Below, one piece after another: positions 16,901 to 26,125 of a DNA stretch of 64,000 nucleotides. Position numbers and translations under genes: made by a program. The stretch spans positions 112,584 to 176,583 of the forward strand of contig NZ_QGGO01000010.1 of assembly GCF_003148625.1 (NCBI RefSeq), written 5' to 3'. The notes below the pieces were generated by a model. The model was not told the DNA's origin. It did no database searches and saw only the letters and a program-made list of their open reading frames with translations. The stretch comes from Arcicella aurantiaca. Lineage in GTDB: Bacteria; Bacteroidota; Bacteroidia; Cytophagales; Spirosomataceae. The stretch's first letter is position 1. Each line of letters opens with the position of its first letter.

Positions 16901-18625
16901 ATGTCTCCCGAAAAAATAGAACTTCCTCCTAAATATTATCTGACGTATTTTCAGTACCTCATTGATTTTGTGCAGAAAAAATATCAGCATATTTTGAATA
17001 AAACAGAACAACAATTTTTAGCGGAGTTCGAGGCTTTGACGGAGGATGAAAAATGCCTTTTTATACGTTTTTGTAACCGTACAGGCTCTTTTTTCAGAAC
17101 GGAGAAATTGAAATATGCTGAAATTGAGAATATTCCAGAATCTTTAAATGCTTTGATTGAAAAGGGTTTTGTCGAACCTCTTTCTGAAAATCATCTTTTA
17201 CAAGCGGGCGATATTTTGGATATTTTCAGTAAGTCGGAATTGATAGAATTAGCGAAAATGCTCAATCTTGAAACTCGTGGAAAAGCATCTTTGAAGAAAG
17301 ATGAAGTATTAGATTGGCTCTTGGCGGTTGGCAATTGGGACGATATGGTTTATCTCTTAAATGATGAAGATTACGCCCAAATTCATGCCTTACCGCACTC
17401 ACTCGTAAAGGTATTACACGAGACAGAGGTTCAAATGCTGAAATTTCTTTTCTTTGGCTCTCGGCACGGTGATATGACTGAATTTGTCACCCGAGATTTG
17501 GGATTTCAGTCGTATGAAAAATTTGATGAGGACAAAATGGTGGCGTACTTCCAAACTCGACAGGAAGTAGAAGATAAATTAAAAGTAAGTCTCGCTCGTG
17601 AGGATTTTTATTTAATACAACAAGCTGAAATTGAGACAATTGACATTTACAATTGGTTTATGGATTGGACGGAAGCTCACCGAAAAGAACTATCCGAAAT
17701 TGCTATTCCAACTTATAACCGATTTGCCCTACGAGTTGCCCTTTATTTAGAAAAGAAAAAGGCTTTGGACGAAGCCTTGACCATTTTTAGACTTACCGAG
17801 GATTCACCTTCACGGGAACGACAAGTGAGAATTTTGGATAAACAGAAAAATCGTGAAGAAGCAAAAGCTCTTTGCGAATTGATGCTTACCGAACCTCAAA
17901 ATGCCGATGAGCAGTTTTTTGCGGAAGATTTTTTGAATCGTTTGGAGGCTCAATTGCAAAAGAAGAAGACTAAAAAAGCCGTTACGCAACAACTTCATAA
18001 TTCAGAATCTATCACAATTGATGCTTTGTGGAAACGACAAGTAGAATTTGGCGTGATTGATTATTATGAACAAAAAGGATTAAAAGCAGAGTTTTCAGAA
18101 AATCACCTGTGGCGAAGTTTATTCGGTTTGCTCTTTTGGGATATTATTTTTGATACCGATACATTGGCAATCCATCACCCATTACAACGCTCTCCTTCTG
18201 ATTTATTTAAGCCAACTTTCTTTGAAAAACGTAAAGAGAAAATGGAAGAACGCCTTAAAATGTTGGAAGATGAAGATGCTACAACGGTCTATATGAACCG
18301 TATTTTCTTTGAAAAATTTGGCATTACAAACCCATTGGTAGATTGGTACGGTGGACTTTTCCCTTTGATTTTGAAGCTATTAGAAAAACTTTCTGCGGAA
18401 CAAATTAGTTTAATAACCTTAGAAATGGCTCGAAATCTCCGTGAAAATGTACGTGGTTTCCCCGACCTTTTTATGTGGGGAGACGGAGAATATAGTTTCG
18501 TAGAAGTAAAATCGCCAACGGATAGTTTATCAAATCAGCAATTATTTTGGCAACGCTTTTTTGCCAGTATTAATGTGAATGCTAAGGTTTTAAGAGTGGT
18601 TTTCAGTGAACAGTTAAACAGTTAG
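16901..18625 (+). CDS. FAN1-like VRR-NUC domain nuclease
   Basis: A 574-residue protein with the layout of bacterial FAN1 homologues: an N-terminal DNA-binding region with FCNRTGSFFRTEKLKYAEIE (about residues 50-70), a helical middle, and a C-terminal VRR-NUC (PD-(D/E)XK) nuclease. The catalytic residues are visible as D522 in RGFPDLFMW, and E535 and K537 in FVEVKSPTD, followed by the LSNQQLFW helix. FAN1-type enzymes are structure-specific nucleases for interstrand crosslink repair. Length matches bacterial members. It stands alone after a repeat-containing upstream region. The last codons (QLNS-stop) lie in the repeat at 18615-18720. Confidence 0.85.
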   Translation: MSPEKIELPPKYYLTYFQYLIDFVQKKYQHILNKTEQQFLAEFEALTEDEKCLFIRFCNRTGSFFRTEKLKYAEIENIPESLNALIEKGFVEPLSENHLLQAGDILDIFSKSELIELAKMLNLETRGKASLKKDEVLDWLLAVGNWDDMVYLLNDEDYAQIHALPHSLVKVLHETEVQMLKFLFFGSRHGDMTEFVTRDLGFQSYEKFDEDKMVAYFQTRQEVEDKLKVSLAREDFYLIQQAEIETIDIYNWFMDWTEAHRKELSEIAIPTYNRFALRVALYLEKKKALDEALTIFRLTEDSPSRERQVRILDKQKNREEAKALCELMLTEPQNADEQFFAEDFLNRLEAQLQKKKTKKAVTQQLHNSESITIDALWKRQVEFGVIDYYEQKGLKAEFSENHLWRSLFGLLFWDIIFDTDTLAIHHPLQRSPSDLFKPTFFEKRKEKMEERLKMLEDEDATTVYMNRIFFEKFGITNPLVDWYGGLFPLILKLLEKLSAEQISLITLEMARNLRENVRGFPDLFMWGDGEYSFVEVKSPTDSLSNQQLFWQRFFASINVNAKVLRVVFSEQLNS

Positions 18626-18720
18626 CAGTAAACAGTTATGGCTGTACTATAAAAAAGAAGCAGTTATCAATAAACAAAAATATGGTTAATTTCTGTTTAC
18701 TGATAACTGCTAACTGTTTA
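18615..18720. repeat. Inverted repeat between convergent genes ('TAAACAGTTAGCAGT' family)
   Basis: Arms taaacagttagcagt (18615-18629) and its exact complement (18706-18720) enclose about 76 nt with further partial copies (gtaaacagttat; gtttactgataact). The stop of the VRR-NUC gene (18623-18625) lies in the left arm. It may also serve as a terminator. Confidence 0.65.
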
Positions 18721-18733
18721 CTGACAACAAATA

Positions 18734-21703
18734 TTAAGAATTCGCTCTCGCTAATTGCTTTTGCATCATCGCATCGTATTTTACGGCTTCTGGTGCTTTG
18801 GCATTTTTCAAGCCGTCCACAATGATATTCATTTCATAAAGTGCCGTTTGGATTTCTCTACTATCGCTACTTCTACGGTCGTTCAAGTAGTAATCCAAAG
18901 CCTTGTTGTTACGATTCATAATGGTATCCGCAACTTTTAAAGCCGTCTTCTTATCACCCGCAGCCAAATAAAGTGCTACGAAGTTGGCAGATAATTGGTC
19001 GTAAGGAATTACGTTATCAGGCATTACTTTGTTGCAATAATCTAAAGCAGCTTTTGCTTTCGCCATATTTCCTTCACGTACTAATTGGTCAACTAAACGT
19101 AAGAAACTCAAACGAGCCGTTACAATTGGCACTTGCAAATAAAAATCTGAGTGATAATACGTTTTAGGATTATCTAAATCTCTCCAGAACATCTTTTTCG
19201 TTAAATTATCATACATCAAAGATGAATTTACGAAACCATCTTTGGCTCCCGGTATTTTCACAGGTAACAAACGATACGCATATCCTTCTAATTGCATATA
19301 TTCTTTCAAGTTCAAATAAGATGCTGAAGGCAAAGTAGTTGCAAAGTAAATTGGACGTTTCCAACCTGTTGCCGCATTCTGAGCAATCATATCTAATTGA
19401 GCTAATTCTGGTTTCATAATTCCACCTTTTCCTGCTGACCAAGCCATTTGGTCTGTCAAGAATGGCTCTAAATCTTTAGAAATAAGACCAGACTTTTTGA
19501 TTTCTTCAACATTAATTGGCAAGAATAAATTTTCAGTTGGTAAGGTATTAATCATCGAACCATCTTGCAAAGGAACTTTGATTGCTTCGTTACCGTCTCT
19601 CACCAATTTCAAATATTCTTGAAGGTTAATTCCATTTTTAACATTCGGATTTTCATAGTACATGATTTGCTCGTTCAAACCTTCTCTTAAAAGGTCTTTC
19701 GGCAATGACAACGGTAAACCTTGCGACTCATACGTTTTACGTTTCATTTGGTCAATGTACCAATCCGTTCCTAATAATGAAAGGTTACAAACACGCACGT
19801 CAGTACGGAAACCTTCAACTTCCTGCACGTACCACAATGGGAATGTATCGTTATCGCCTCCTGTAAATAAAATGGCATTTTTAGCACATGAATTCAACAA
19901 GTTTTTCGCAAAATCTACTTGGTGAAAACGATTACTACGGTCGTGGTCGTCATAGTTTTGCTGAATCAAAATCACGGGTACAATAGCCGTTGCAACGGTT
20001 GCAACTGTTCCTGCAACTACTGAGTTTGTTAAAAACTTACCTAAAAATTCTGCAATTTGTATCACTCCTAAACCAATCCAAATTCCGAAGAAATAGAATG
20101 AACCTACATAGATATAATCACGCTCACGTGGTTCGGTTGGTGGTGAGTTTAAGAATACAACCAACGCCAAACCTGTCAATAGGAACATCAAAGTGGTTGT
20201 CAAGAAATCTTGTTCAGACTTACGAACCAATAAAATGAAACCTAATAAACCCAACAATAATGGTAAATAATAATAATTGTTACGTGCTTTATTAGCAGCT
20301 AATAACTCTGGCAATTCACCTTTGCGAGTATAGTCAATCACGCCTGCATCTTGAATATCGCTTTCACGACCTACAAAATTCCAAAGCAAATAACGCATAT
20401 ACATGTGACCCATTTGGTGGGTAAACATAAAACGAAGGTTATCGCCAAAACTTGGTTTTTCGCCTGCCGCTAAGCCTAACATTTCTTCATATAACTGAAT
20501 ATGCTGAGGCGAACTACTATACACACGTGGCAACAACATTTGTCCATCTTTAGAATACACTAATTTCTGTTTGTGGTCATACACTTCGTATTTACCATCT
20601 TTCATTTTATAAACAGGAGCTCCTTGCTCTACACTTTCCACTGTTCCTGTATAAATTGGACCATACAATAATGAACGCTCACCGTATTGTTCACGCTTCA
20701 AATATTTTACGTAATTCAAGATATTGCTTGGGTCATTTTCATTAATTGGCGTATTATAAGTTGAACGAACCAAAGCCAAATTGTACGATAAATAACCAAT
20801 CAAAACGAATACTAACGAAAGTAAAGCGATATTCAAATTCACTTTTTGCTTCTGGATTGAATAACGAACACCCCAAACGATAGCTCCTACAAATAAAATC
20901 AAGAACACGGCAACTCCAACACCATAAGGTAAACCAAGTCCATTCGTAAAGATTAATTCAAACTGAAATGCGATTGATGGAATTCCCGGAATAATCAATG
21001 AGTTAATAATTCCAAGAATTACTAATCCTGCAAAAAGAGCTATAAAACCGCCTTTGTAAGTAGGTACTGGATTTTTCTTGAAATAATACATCAATGCCAA
21101 GGCAGGCACAGTTACCAAGTTCAATAAGTGAACACCAATTGAAAGTCCAACGATATAAGCAATAAGAATTAACCAACGATTTGCTGCTGCTTCATCTTCA
21201 ATCAATTCCCATTTGAAAGCCGCCCATACAACCAAAGCCGTAAAGAAAGATGACATGGCATAAACCTCCGCTTCTACTGCCGAAAACCAAAAAGTATCAG
21301 AGAAAGCATAAGCTAATGAACCAATAACACCAGCACCTAAAAGGGTTAGTGACTGTCCTTTTGAAAGCTCTGCGAATGGTTTATTATAGATTTTACGTCC
21401 AAGCATTACAATCGTCCAGTGCATAAACAAAATAGTAAAAGCACTTGAAAGCACCGACATCATGTTTACCCAATAAGCTACTTTTGTAACGTCAGAACCC
21501 GCCAAAAGAGAGAACATTCGTCCTAACAATAAGAAAAGCGGAGCTCCTGGAGGGTGCGGTACTTGCAATTTATAAGCACAAGCGATAAACTCGCCACAGT
21601 CCCAAAAAGAGGCTGTCTGCTCGACGGTAGCTGTAAAAACAAATAAGGAAATGGCAAAAACAACCCAACCTGTGAGGTCATTAATTCTTTTAAAATTATT
21701 CAT
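18734..21703 (-). CDS. DUF2723 (GT117 family) membrane protein
   Basis: About 989 residues from ATG 21703 (MNNFKRINDLTGWVVF). An upstream ATG at 21769 would add 22 residues with no homologous look. The first helix is followed by TASFWDCGEFIACAYKLQVPHPPGAPL, the hallmark of DUF2723, whose D and E sit where GT-C glycosyltransferases keep their catalytic acid residues. About 14 membrane segments occupy the first 600 residues. The C-terminal 390 residues are periplasmic (GGDNDTFPLWYVQEVEGFRTDVRV) and end in TPR-like helices. The family is annotated as glycosyltransferase family 117, probably a polyprenyl-phosphate-sugar dependent enzyme; the substrate is unknown. It is typical of Bacteroidota. 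Confidence 0.85.
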   Translation of the reverse strand: MNNFKRINDLTGWVVFAISLFVFTATVEQTASFWDCGEFIACAYKLQVPHPPGAPLFLLLGRMFSLLAGSDVTKVAYWVNMMSVLSSAFTILFMHWTIVMLGRKIYNKPFAELSKGQSLTLLGAGVIGSLAYAFSDTFWFSAVEAEVYAMSSFFTALVVWAAFKWELIEDEAAANRWLILIAYIVGLSIGVHLLNLVTVPALALMYYFKKNPVPTYKGGFIALFAGLVILGIINSLIIPGIPSIAFQFELIFTNGLGLPYGVGVAVFLILFVGAIVWGVRYSIQKQKVNLNIALLSLVFVLIGYLSYNLALVRSTYNTPINENDPSNILNYVKYLKREQYGERSLLYGPIYTGTVESVEQGAPVYKMKDGKYEVYDHKQKLVYSKDGQMLLPRVYSSSPQHIQLYEEMLGLAAGEKPSFGDNLRFMFTHQMGHMYMRYLLWNFVGRESDIQDAGVIDYTRKGELPELLAANKARNNYYYLPLLLGLLGFILLVRKSEQDFLTTTLMFLLTGLALVVFLNSPPTEPRERDYIYVGSFYFFGIWIGLGVIQIAEFLGKFLTNSVVAGTVATVATAIVPVILIQQNYDDHDRSNRFHQVDFAKNLLNSCAKNAILFTGGDNDTFPLWYVQEVEGFRTDVRVCNLSLLGTDWYIDQMKRKTYESQGLPLSLPKDLLREGLNEQIMYYENPNVKNGINLQEYLKLVRDGNEAIKVPLQDGSMINTLPTENLFLPINVEEIKKSGLISKDLEPFLTDQMAWSAGKGGIMKPELAQLDMIAQNAATGWKRPIYFATTLPSASYLNLKEYMQLEGYAYRLLPVKIPGAKDGFVNSSLMYDNLTKKMFWRDLDNPKTYYHSDFYLQVPIVTARLSFLRLVDQLVREGNMAKAKAALDYCNKVMPDNVIPYDQLSANFVALYLAAGDKKTALKVADTIMNRNNKALDYYLNDRRSSDSREIQTALYEMNIIVDGLKNAKAPEAVKYDAMMQKQLARANS

Positions 21704-21912
21704 CGAGGATTTGTTAACTGTTATTATTTCAAATTGTATCAAGAATATTTTATTTGTTCTATCACACAATTTTAAATGTTCAAACTGGTTATATAGAGTC
21801 TAACAGACAATAATGTTACCAAAAATACAAAATAGCTTTGGCTTGTGAAGAATGGGGGTGTTAAAATGTGTTAATTAGGGAGGATTTTAACATTTGGCTT
21901 TGCGATTAAATA

Positions 21913-22047
21913 GTACGCAGATGAGACTGACCGTCCGTCTTGATGCCTATGGCAACACAGATTTAAGAGGATTTTTATTTTGGACAAAAATTATAAATCT
22001 ACGTAAATCTGTGTTTGGAAACCTGCGTCATCTGCGTGCCATACCTA
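21913..22047. repeat. Nested inverted repeat after pheS
   Basis: Outer arms acgcagatga (about 21915-21924) and tcatctgcgt (22028-22037), and inner arms aacacagattta (21954-21965) and taaatctgtgtt (22004-22015), are complementary. It lies between the DUF2723 promoter region and the pheS 3' end. The pheS stop (22045-22047) is the TAG of GTAG just outside the right arm. The rest of this gap (21704-21912) is AT-rich promoter-type sequence with nothing else recognisable. Confidence 0.6.
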
Positions 22048-23082
22048 CAAACCTTCAAACTGACGTAAGAATCTCACATCATTTTCAGTAAATAATCGTA
22101 AGTCTTTAATTTGGTATTTCAACATCGTTATACGTTCAATTCCCATCCCGAAGGCAAAACCTGTATATTCCTGAGAATCAATACCGCATTGTTCTAAAAC
22201 ATTAGGGTCAACCATTCCAGAACCTGCAATTTCTACCCAACCCGTATATTTACAAACGTTACATCCTTTTCCTTTACAGATTAAACAAGTGATGTCAATC
22301 TCTGCTGAAGGTTCAGTAAATGGAAAATACGAAGGACGATAACGCACTTTGGTATCTTGCCCGAACATTTCTTTGGCAAAGTAATAAAGTGTATCTTTCA
22401 GGTCTTTGAAACCTACATTTTTGTCCACATAAAGTCCTTCCACTTGATGGAAAAGACAGTGAGCTCTCGCAGAAATCGCTTCGTTACGATACACTCGACC
22501 CGGCATAATAGAACGTAATGGCGGCTTTTGATTTTGCATCAAACGAATTTGCACGTTAGACGTATGCGTTCTTAAAAGCATATCATCTGCTACATTTCCA
22601 CCTTTCTTTTCGATGAAAAAAGTATCTTGCATTTCACGTGCGGGGTGATTTTCCGCAAAATTTAAAGCCGTGAAGTTATAAAAATCTGATTCTATTTCTG
22701 GACCATCAGAAACATTGAAACCCATTTTAGCAAAGATTTCAATAATTCTGGCACGTACCAAAGTTAATGGATGAATTGTTCCATTTTCATTAGGAATATT
22801 CGGTAGTGTTAAGTCAAATTCAATTGCCACCGATTTGTCCGAAGCAGATTCCATCAAAGCTTGAAACTCATTAAATTTATTCTGAGCGGCTTCTTTCAAG
22901 GCATTTAATTCTTGCCCAACTGCACGGCGTTCTTCTTGTGGAACATTTTTCAACCCATCAAAAAGGTCTCCAATAACACCTTTACGACCTACATAAGCAA
23001 TACGGAAGGCTTCAAGTTGTTCTTTATTCTCAATCTGGAAATCAGCAATTTGCTGATGTATCTCGGTAATTTTTGCTTGCAT
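22045..23082 (-). CDS. pheS: Phenylalanine--tRNA ligase alpha subunit
   Basis: A 345-residue catalytic subunit of the alpha2-beta2 PheRS that charges tRNA-Phe. An N-terminal coiled-coil (about 1-85, with YVGRKGVIGDLFDGLKNVP) that contacts tRNA is followed by the class II catalytic core: NHPAREMQDTFF (motif 1 and 2 region, about 150-165), GRVYRNEAISARAHCLFHQ (motif 2), FPFTEPSAEIDITC and FAFGMGIERITMLKY (motif 3). The CLICKGKGCNVC cysteine cluster near residue 265 is common in Bacteroidota PheS. The beta subunit gene pheT is not in the window. Start at ATG 23082. Confidence 0.97.
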   Translation of the reverse strand: MQAKITEIHQQIADFQIENKEQLEAFRIAYVGRKGVIGDLFDGLKNVPQEERRAVGQELNALKEAAQNKFNEFQALMESASDKSVAIEFDLTLPNIPNENGTIHPLTLVRARIIEIFAKMGFNVSDGPEIESDFYNFTALNFAENHPAREMQDTFFIEKKGGNVADDMLLRTHTSNVQIRLMQNQKPPLRSIMPGRVYRNEAISARAHCLFHQVEGLYVDKNVGFKDLKDTLYYFAKEMFGQDTKVRYRPSYFPFTEPSAEIDITCLICKGKGCNVCKYTGWVEIAGSGMVDPNVLEQCGIDSQEYTGFAFGMGIERITMLKYQIKDLRLFTENDVRFLRQFEGL

Positions 23083-23167
23083 GGTGCAAAATTAGTAATT
23101 AGTCGTTAGATTTTTTGTATTAAAAGAAAAAGGTAAGCTAATTTCTTGGCTTACCTTTTCAATTATT

Positions 23168-23587
23168 TTAGGAAGGTCGATAATTTTCCCAATATTCTCT
23201 GGGTGAAACAATTTTGGTACGTTTATAAATTGGAAATGTAAAATCATTAGTGTTACCTGTAATGATAAAATCCGCTTCACATTCATCAGCAAGTTCCAAA
23301 ATCATATTATCATCATCATCCGAAATTAGTTCAAGCGTAATTGTAGGAAAATACTTCACTGCTCTTGATTCAATTTCAGCCATTAATGATTCTGCACGCA
23401 GGAAAAAATCATGAAATCTCGTAAATTTTGGTCGGGCTAAAACTTCGTAATATTCAGCCATTAATTCATCAGAAACGCATAATTGAAATACTCCTTCAAT
23501 AAAAAGAGTATCAATAATTAAGTTAGGGTAGCTTCTCTGAATAAGTGCTGACACAATAACGTTTGTATCAATTACGATTTTTTGCAT
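23168..23587 (-). CDS. PIN-domain toxin of a type II toxin-antitoxin system
   Basis: A 139-residue PIN-fold RNase of the COG1569-type 'putative toxin, PIN family'. The acidic active-site residues are visible: D7 in VIDTNVIVSAL, E in SDELMAEYYEVL, D in DDDDNMILELADECEADFIITGN and D in TGNTNDF. It would cleave RNA when freed from its antitoxin. It overlaps the upstream antitoxin gene by 20 bp, as usual for such pairs. All conserved positions are intact, so it is probably active. Confidence 0.85.
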   Translation of the reverse strand: MQKIVIDTNVIVSALIQRSYPNLIIDTLFIEGVFQLCVSDELMAEYYEVLARPKFTRFHDFFLRAESLMAEIESRAVKYFPTITLELISDDDDNMILELADECEADFIITGNTNDFTFPIYKRTKIVSPREYWENYRPS

Positions 23588-23798
23588 TTCTTCTAACAGC
23601 TTTTACTTCATTTGTTATTTCATCCATTGTCAATTGAGAAAGACCATATCTATCAGCCAATTCTAAGCATTTATTCAAATTTTGCCGAGTCAGTTCTTTA
23701 CTAATAAGCTCAACAAAATCTGAAAAAGTTAGTTTATCTTGCTTTAAACCAAATTTATTAAATTCAATATCTGAAATAGAAACATTTAAGGTTCTCAT
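23568..23798 (-). CDS. Antitoxin partner of the PIN toxin
   Basis: A 76-residue protein (MRTLNVSISDIEFNKFGLKQ...) with a possible short N-terminal beta strand and then helices, rich in charged residues, ending KAVRRNAKNRN. The opening TLNVSISDIEFNKFGL resembles the DNA-contacting strand of ribbon-helix-helix antitoxins, but I could not assign a named family. Position (upstream of and overlapping the toxin gene), size and composition identify its role. It would neutralise the toxin and probably autorepress the promoter at 23813-23842. Confidence 0.75.
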   Translation of the reverse strand: MRTLNVSISDIEFNKFGLKQDKLTFSDFVELISKELTRQNLNKCLELADRYGLSQLTMDEITNEVKAVRRNAKNRN

Positions 23799-23812
23799 AA
23801 TTTTATTTTTTT

Positions 23813-23842
23813 CAAAGATATGATTTTCTCAAAAATTATCAA
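23813..23842 (-). promoter_or_regulatory. Promoter of the toxin-antitoxin operon
   Basis: On the minus strand, TTG (23842-23840) is followed after exactly 19 nt by TATCTTTG (23820-23813), a full match to the TAnnTTTG box with the right spacing. Transcription would start only about 10 nt before the antitoxin ATG. The -33 box overlaps the stop codon region of the upstream ATP-grasp gene, so the pair has its own promoter although it follows that gene closely. Confidence 0.55.
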
Positions 23843-25269
23843 TACAAAACCCAAGTATCCTTTGAGCCTCCGCCTTGTGATGAATTTACGACTAATGAAC
23901 CTTTACGTAAAGCTACACGAGTTAAACCTCCAGGGATAACTTGTACCCCGTCTCCATATAAAATGTACGGACGTAAATCTACGTGACGTCCTTCGGCGTG
24001 GTCATCTATCAAACATGGAACTCTTGATAATGAAATGGTTGGCTGTGCAATATAATTTCTCGGATTCGCCTTAATTCTTTCCTTGAAAATATTTTGTTCT
24101 TCTTTGGTTGACTTTGGACCAATCAACATTCCGTAACCACCCGCTTCGTTGGCTTCTTTTACTACTAATTTTTCAATATTTTCTAAGACATATTTACAGT
24201 CATCTTCTTCTCCGCAGATATAAGTTTCTACGTTTGGAATGATGGCATCTTCGCCCAAGTAGTATTTAATAATTCTTGGCACATAAGCATAAATTACTTT
24301 GTCGTCAGCTACGCCAGTTCCTGGGGCATTTGCCAAAGCAATCCTTCCTTTTTTATACGCTTCAAAAATTCCTGGAATACCAATCATTGAACGTGGATTA
24401 AATACGTGAGGGTCAAGGAAAGTATCGTCAATTCTACGATAAATTACATCCACAATTTGGAAGCCTTTGGTAGTACGCATTTTTACGTAACCATCATGCA
24501 CCACTAAATCACGAGCATCAACCAATTCAACACCCATTTGTTGAGCTAAATACGAATGTTCAAAATAAGCAGAATTATAAATACCGGGAGTCAATACACA
24601 AACTGTTGGATTGGGTCTTCCGCCGATATGCTGTAACATTTGGAGTAATTTATTCGGATAATCGGAGATTGATTGTACACGAGTTTTACCCAAAACTTCG
24701 GGAAAAGTACGCTTCAATAACTCACGGTTTTCGAGCATATATGACACGCCCGACGGACAACGAAGATTGTCTTCCAAAACCATAAATTTACCATCGTCTC
24801 CACGAATTAAATCTGTTCCTGTGATGTGTATATATATGCCTTTGGGCGGACGAATACCGATACACGGACGCAAGAAATCTTTAGAAGTTTCAATCAATTC
24901 ACGGGGTACGATACCGTCTTTTAGGATTTTTTGGTCGTGATAAATATCGTCCAAAAACATATTTAAAGCCGTAATACGCTGAATCAAGCCCTTTTCTGTA
25001 CGTTTCCAATCTTCTGCTTCAATCACTCTCGGAATAATATCAACGGGCATAATTCGCTCCGTACCTTCATTTTCGGCATAAACATTAAAGGTAATACCCA
25101 TTGCCATTAAAGAACGCTCCGCAGCTTGGTGGCGACGCACAAATTCTTCAATTTTCAATTGCTCTGCACGTTCTTTAAAAGCCTCGTATCCCATTCGCAC
25201 ATTGCCTTGTGCATCAAACATTTCATCGAAGAAACCTTCGGTTTGGTAATTCTCAAAACTGAAATTCAT
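23839..25269 (-). CDS. Circularly permuted type 2 ATP-grasp protein
   Basis: A 476-residue protein of the COG2308-type family. Recognisable segments are EMFDAQGNVRMGYEAF near the N terminus, VDIIPRVIEAEDW, FLRPCIGIRPPKGIYIHITG, VLEDNLRCPSGVSYMLENR (ATP-grasp core), VDVIYRRIDDTFLDPHVF, GTGVADDKVIYAYVP and the C-terminal VNSSQGGGSKDTWVL. Such proteins are thought to catalyse ATP-dependent amide or peptide-type ligation and usually sit in an operon with an alpha-E helical protein and a transglutaminase-like protease. Neither partner is in the window. Length is normal. Confidence 0.9.
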   Translation of the reverse strand: MNFSFENYQTEGFFDEMFDAQGNVRMGYEAFKERAEQLKIEEFVRRHQAAERSLMAMGITFNVYAENEGTERIMPVDIIPRVIEAEDWKRTEKGLIQRITALNMFLDDIYHDQKILKDGIVPRELIETSKDFLRPCIGIRPPKGIYIHITGTDLIRGDDGKFMVLEDNLRCPSGVSYMLENRELLKRTFPEVLGKTRVQSISDYPNKLLQMLQHIGGRPNPTVCVLTPGIYNSAYFEHSYLAQQMGVELVDARDLVVHDGYVKMRTTKGFQIVDVIYRRIDDTFLDPHVFNPRSMIGIPGIFEAYKKGRIALANAPGTGVADDKVIYAYVPRIIKYYLGEDAIIPNVETYICGEEDDCKYVLENIEKLVVKEANEAGGYGMLIGPKSTKEEQNIFKERIKANPRNYIAQPTISLSRVPCLIDDHAEGRHVDLRPYILYGDGVQVIPGGLTRVALRKGSLVVNSSQGGGSKDTWVLY

Positions 25270-25415
25270 AGGCTTTATAAATTTTACTTGTTCTTGTAAT
25301 TTAGTAGATTTATGGTGTTTTACAAAATTTAATCTGGAAGTAACATTTAAAAAATCTTGATTTCATTGAAATTGAGTGAAATTACTTAGAATAATGGGCT
25401 TTTGCTACGAAGGAA

Positions 25416-25590
25416 CTGGTTCAAGCGTCCTCGCTTGAACCACTCGTGCGTAAGCATTGGAACTGGGGAAGAATTGTTAAAATAAAAGTTCAAGCGAGGA
25501 CGCTTGAACCAGTGGGGCGGCAAGAATTGTTAAAATAAAAGTTCAAGCGAGGACGCTTGAACCAGTGGGGGGACGCTTGAACCAGTGGGG
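25416..25590. repeat. Cluster of REP-like palindromes ('TTCAAGCG ... CGCTTGAA')
   Basis: Three full hairpins (25418-25442, 25488-25510, 25541-25563) and a half copy (25571-25590) share the stem ttcaagcg / cgcttgaa. The first copy is inverted relative to the others and is flanked by GTGG on one strand. A 53-bp unit starting aagaattgttaaaat is tandemly duplicated (25469 and 25522). This fills most of the 397-bp gap 25270-25666; the rest is AT-rich sequence upstream of the ATP-grasp gene. Confidence 0.85.
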
Positions 25591-25666
25591 TCAAAAGCAA
25601 ATAATTAAAGCCTACGAAGAATATAATGATAATATTAACGATAAATGCAGTCAATACTGTAAATAA

Positions 25667-25921
25667 ATGAAGAATTTAAAATTATATGGATTCATTTTTA
25701 TGTTTGTGCCTGTGGTTTACAGATTCCTAATAGGATTAAATGTAATTCATAACATGAACGAATATAGATATTTAGTATTTTTTTTAGGGTTTATCGGAAT
25801 TAGCATCATCTTTTATAATTCTGTATTAATAAATAAAAAAGATAGGTTATTTTATGGAATGATTTTATTAATATATTCTATTATTTTGATTAGATATTCG
25901 TATTTGTTTTGGTTGAAATAA
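25667..25921 (+). CDS. Small membrane protein, unknown
   Basis: An 84-residue protein with three predicted membrane helices: LYGFIFMFVPVVYRFLIGL, YLVFFLGFIGISIIFYN and a C-terminal FYGMILLIYSIILIRYSYLF. Very AT-rich and hydrophobic. No family is recognised. It directly follows a possible truncated reading frame (25582-25666). A chance open frame in AT-rich DNA is possible, but three well-spaced helices with charged loops argue for a real protein. Confidence 0.5.
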   Translation: MKNLKLYGFIFMFVPVVYRFLIGLNVIHNMNEYRYLVFFLGFIGISIIFYNSVLINKKDRLFYGMILLIYSIILIRYSYLFWLK

Positions 25922-26125
25922 AAGCTCCACGCTCGCCCCGATTTGCAATCAGTCTTGTCCGAAACGTTGAAATGTTCTTATTTTGTTTAAAAAATAACGA
26001 ACAAATGACAGATACATCAATTACAGCCGAAATAGAATGTAAAAATATTGAGGAGTTTATAAACCTCTGACATAGGGCTGTCATAAGCTGATTTTACTTT
26101 TGCGTTTGAACAAATAAAATCAGAC

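Noticed and set aside
25418-25563. CRISPR array
   Set aside because: The repeats are palindromic, change orientation, and the spacers are partly identical to each other (53-bp duplication); no cas genes are present.
26007-26070. Short frame MTDTSITAEIECKNIEEFIN before the GyrI-like gene
   Set aside because: Only about 20 codons with no family pattern; may be a remnant, but not supportable as a gene.
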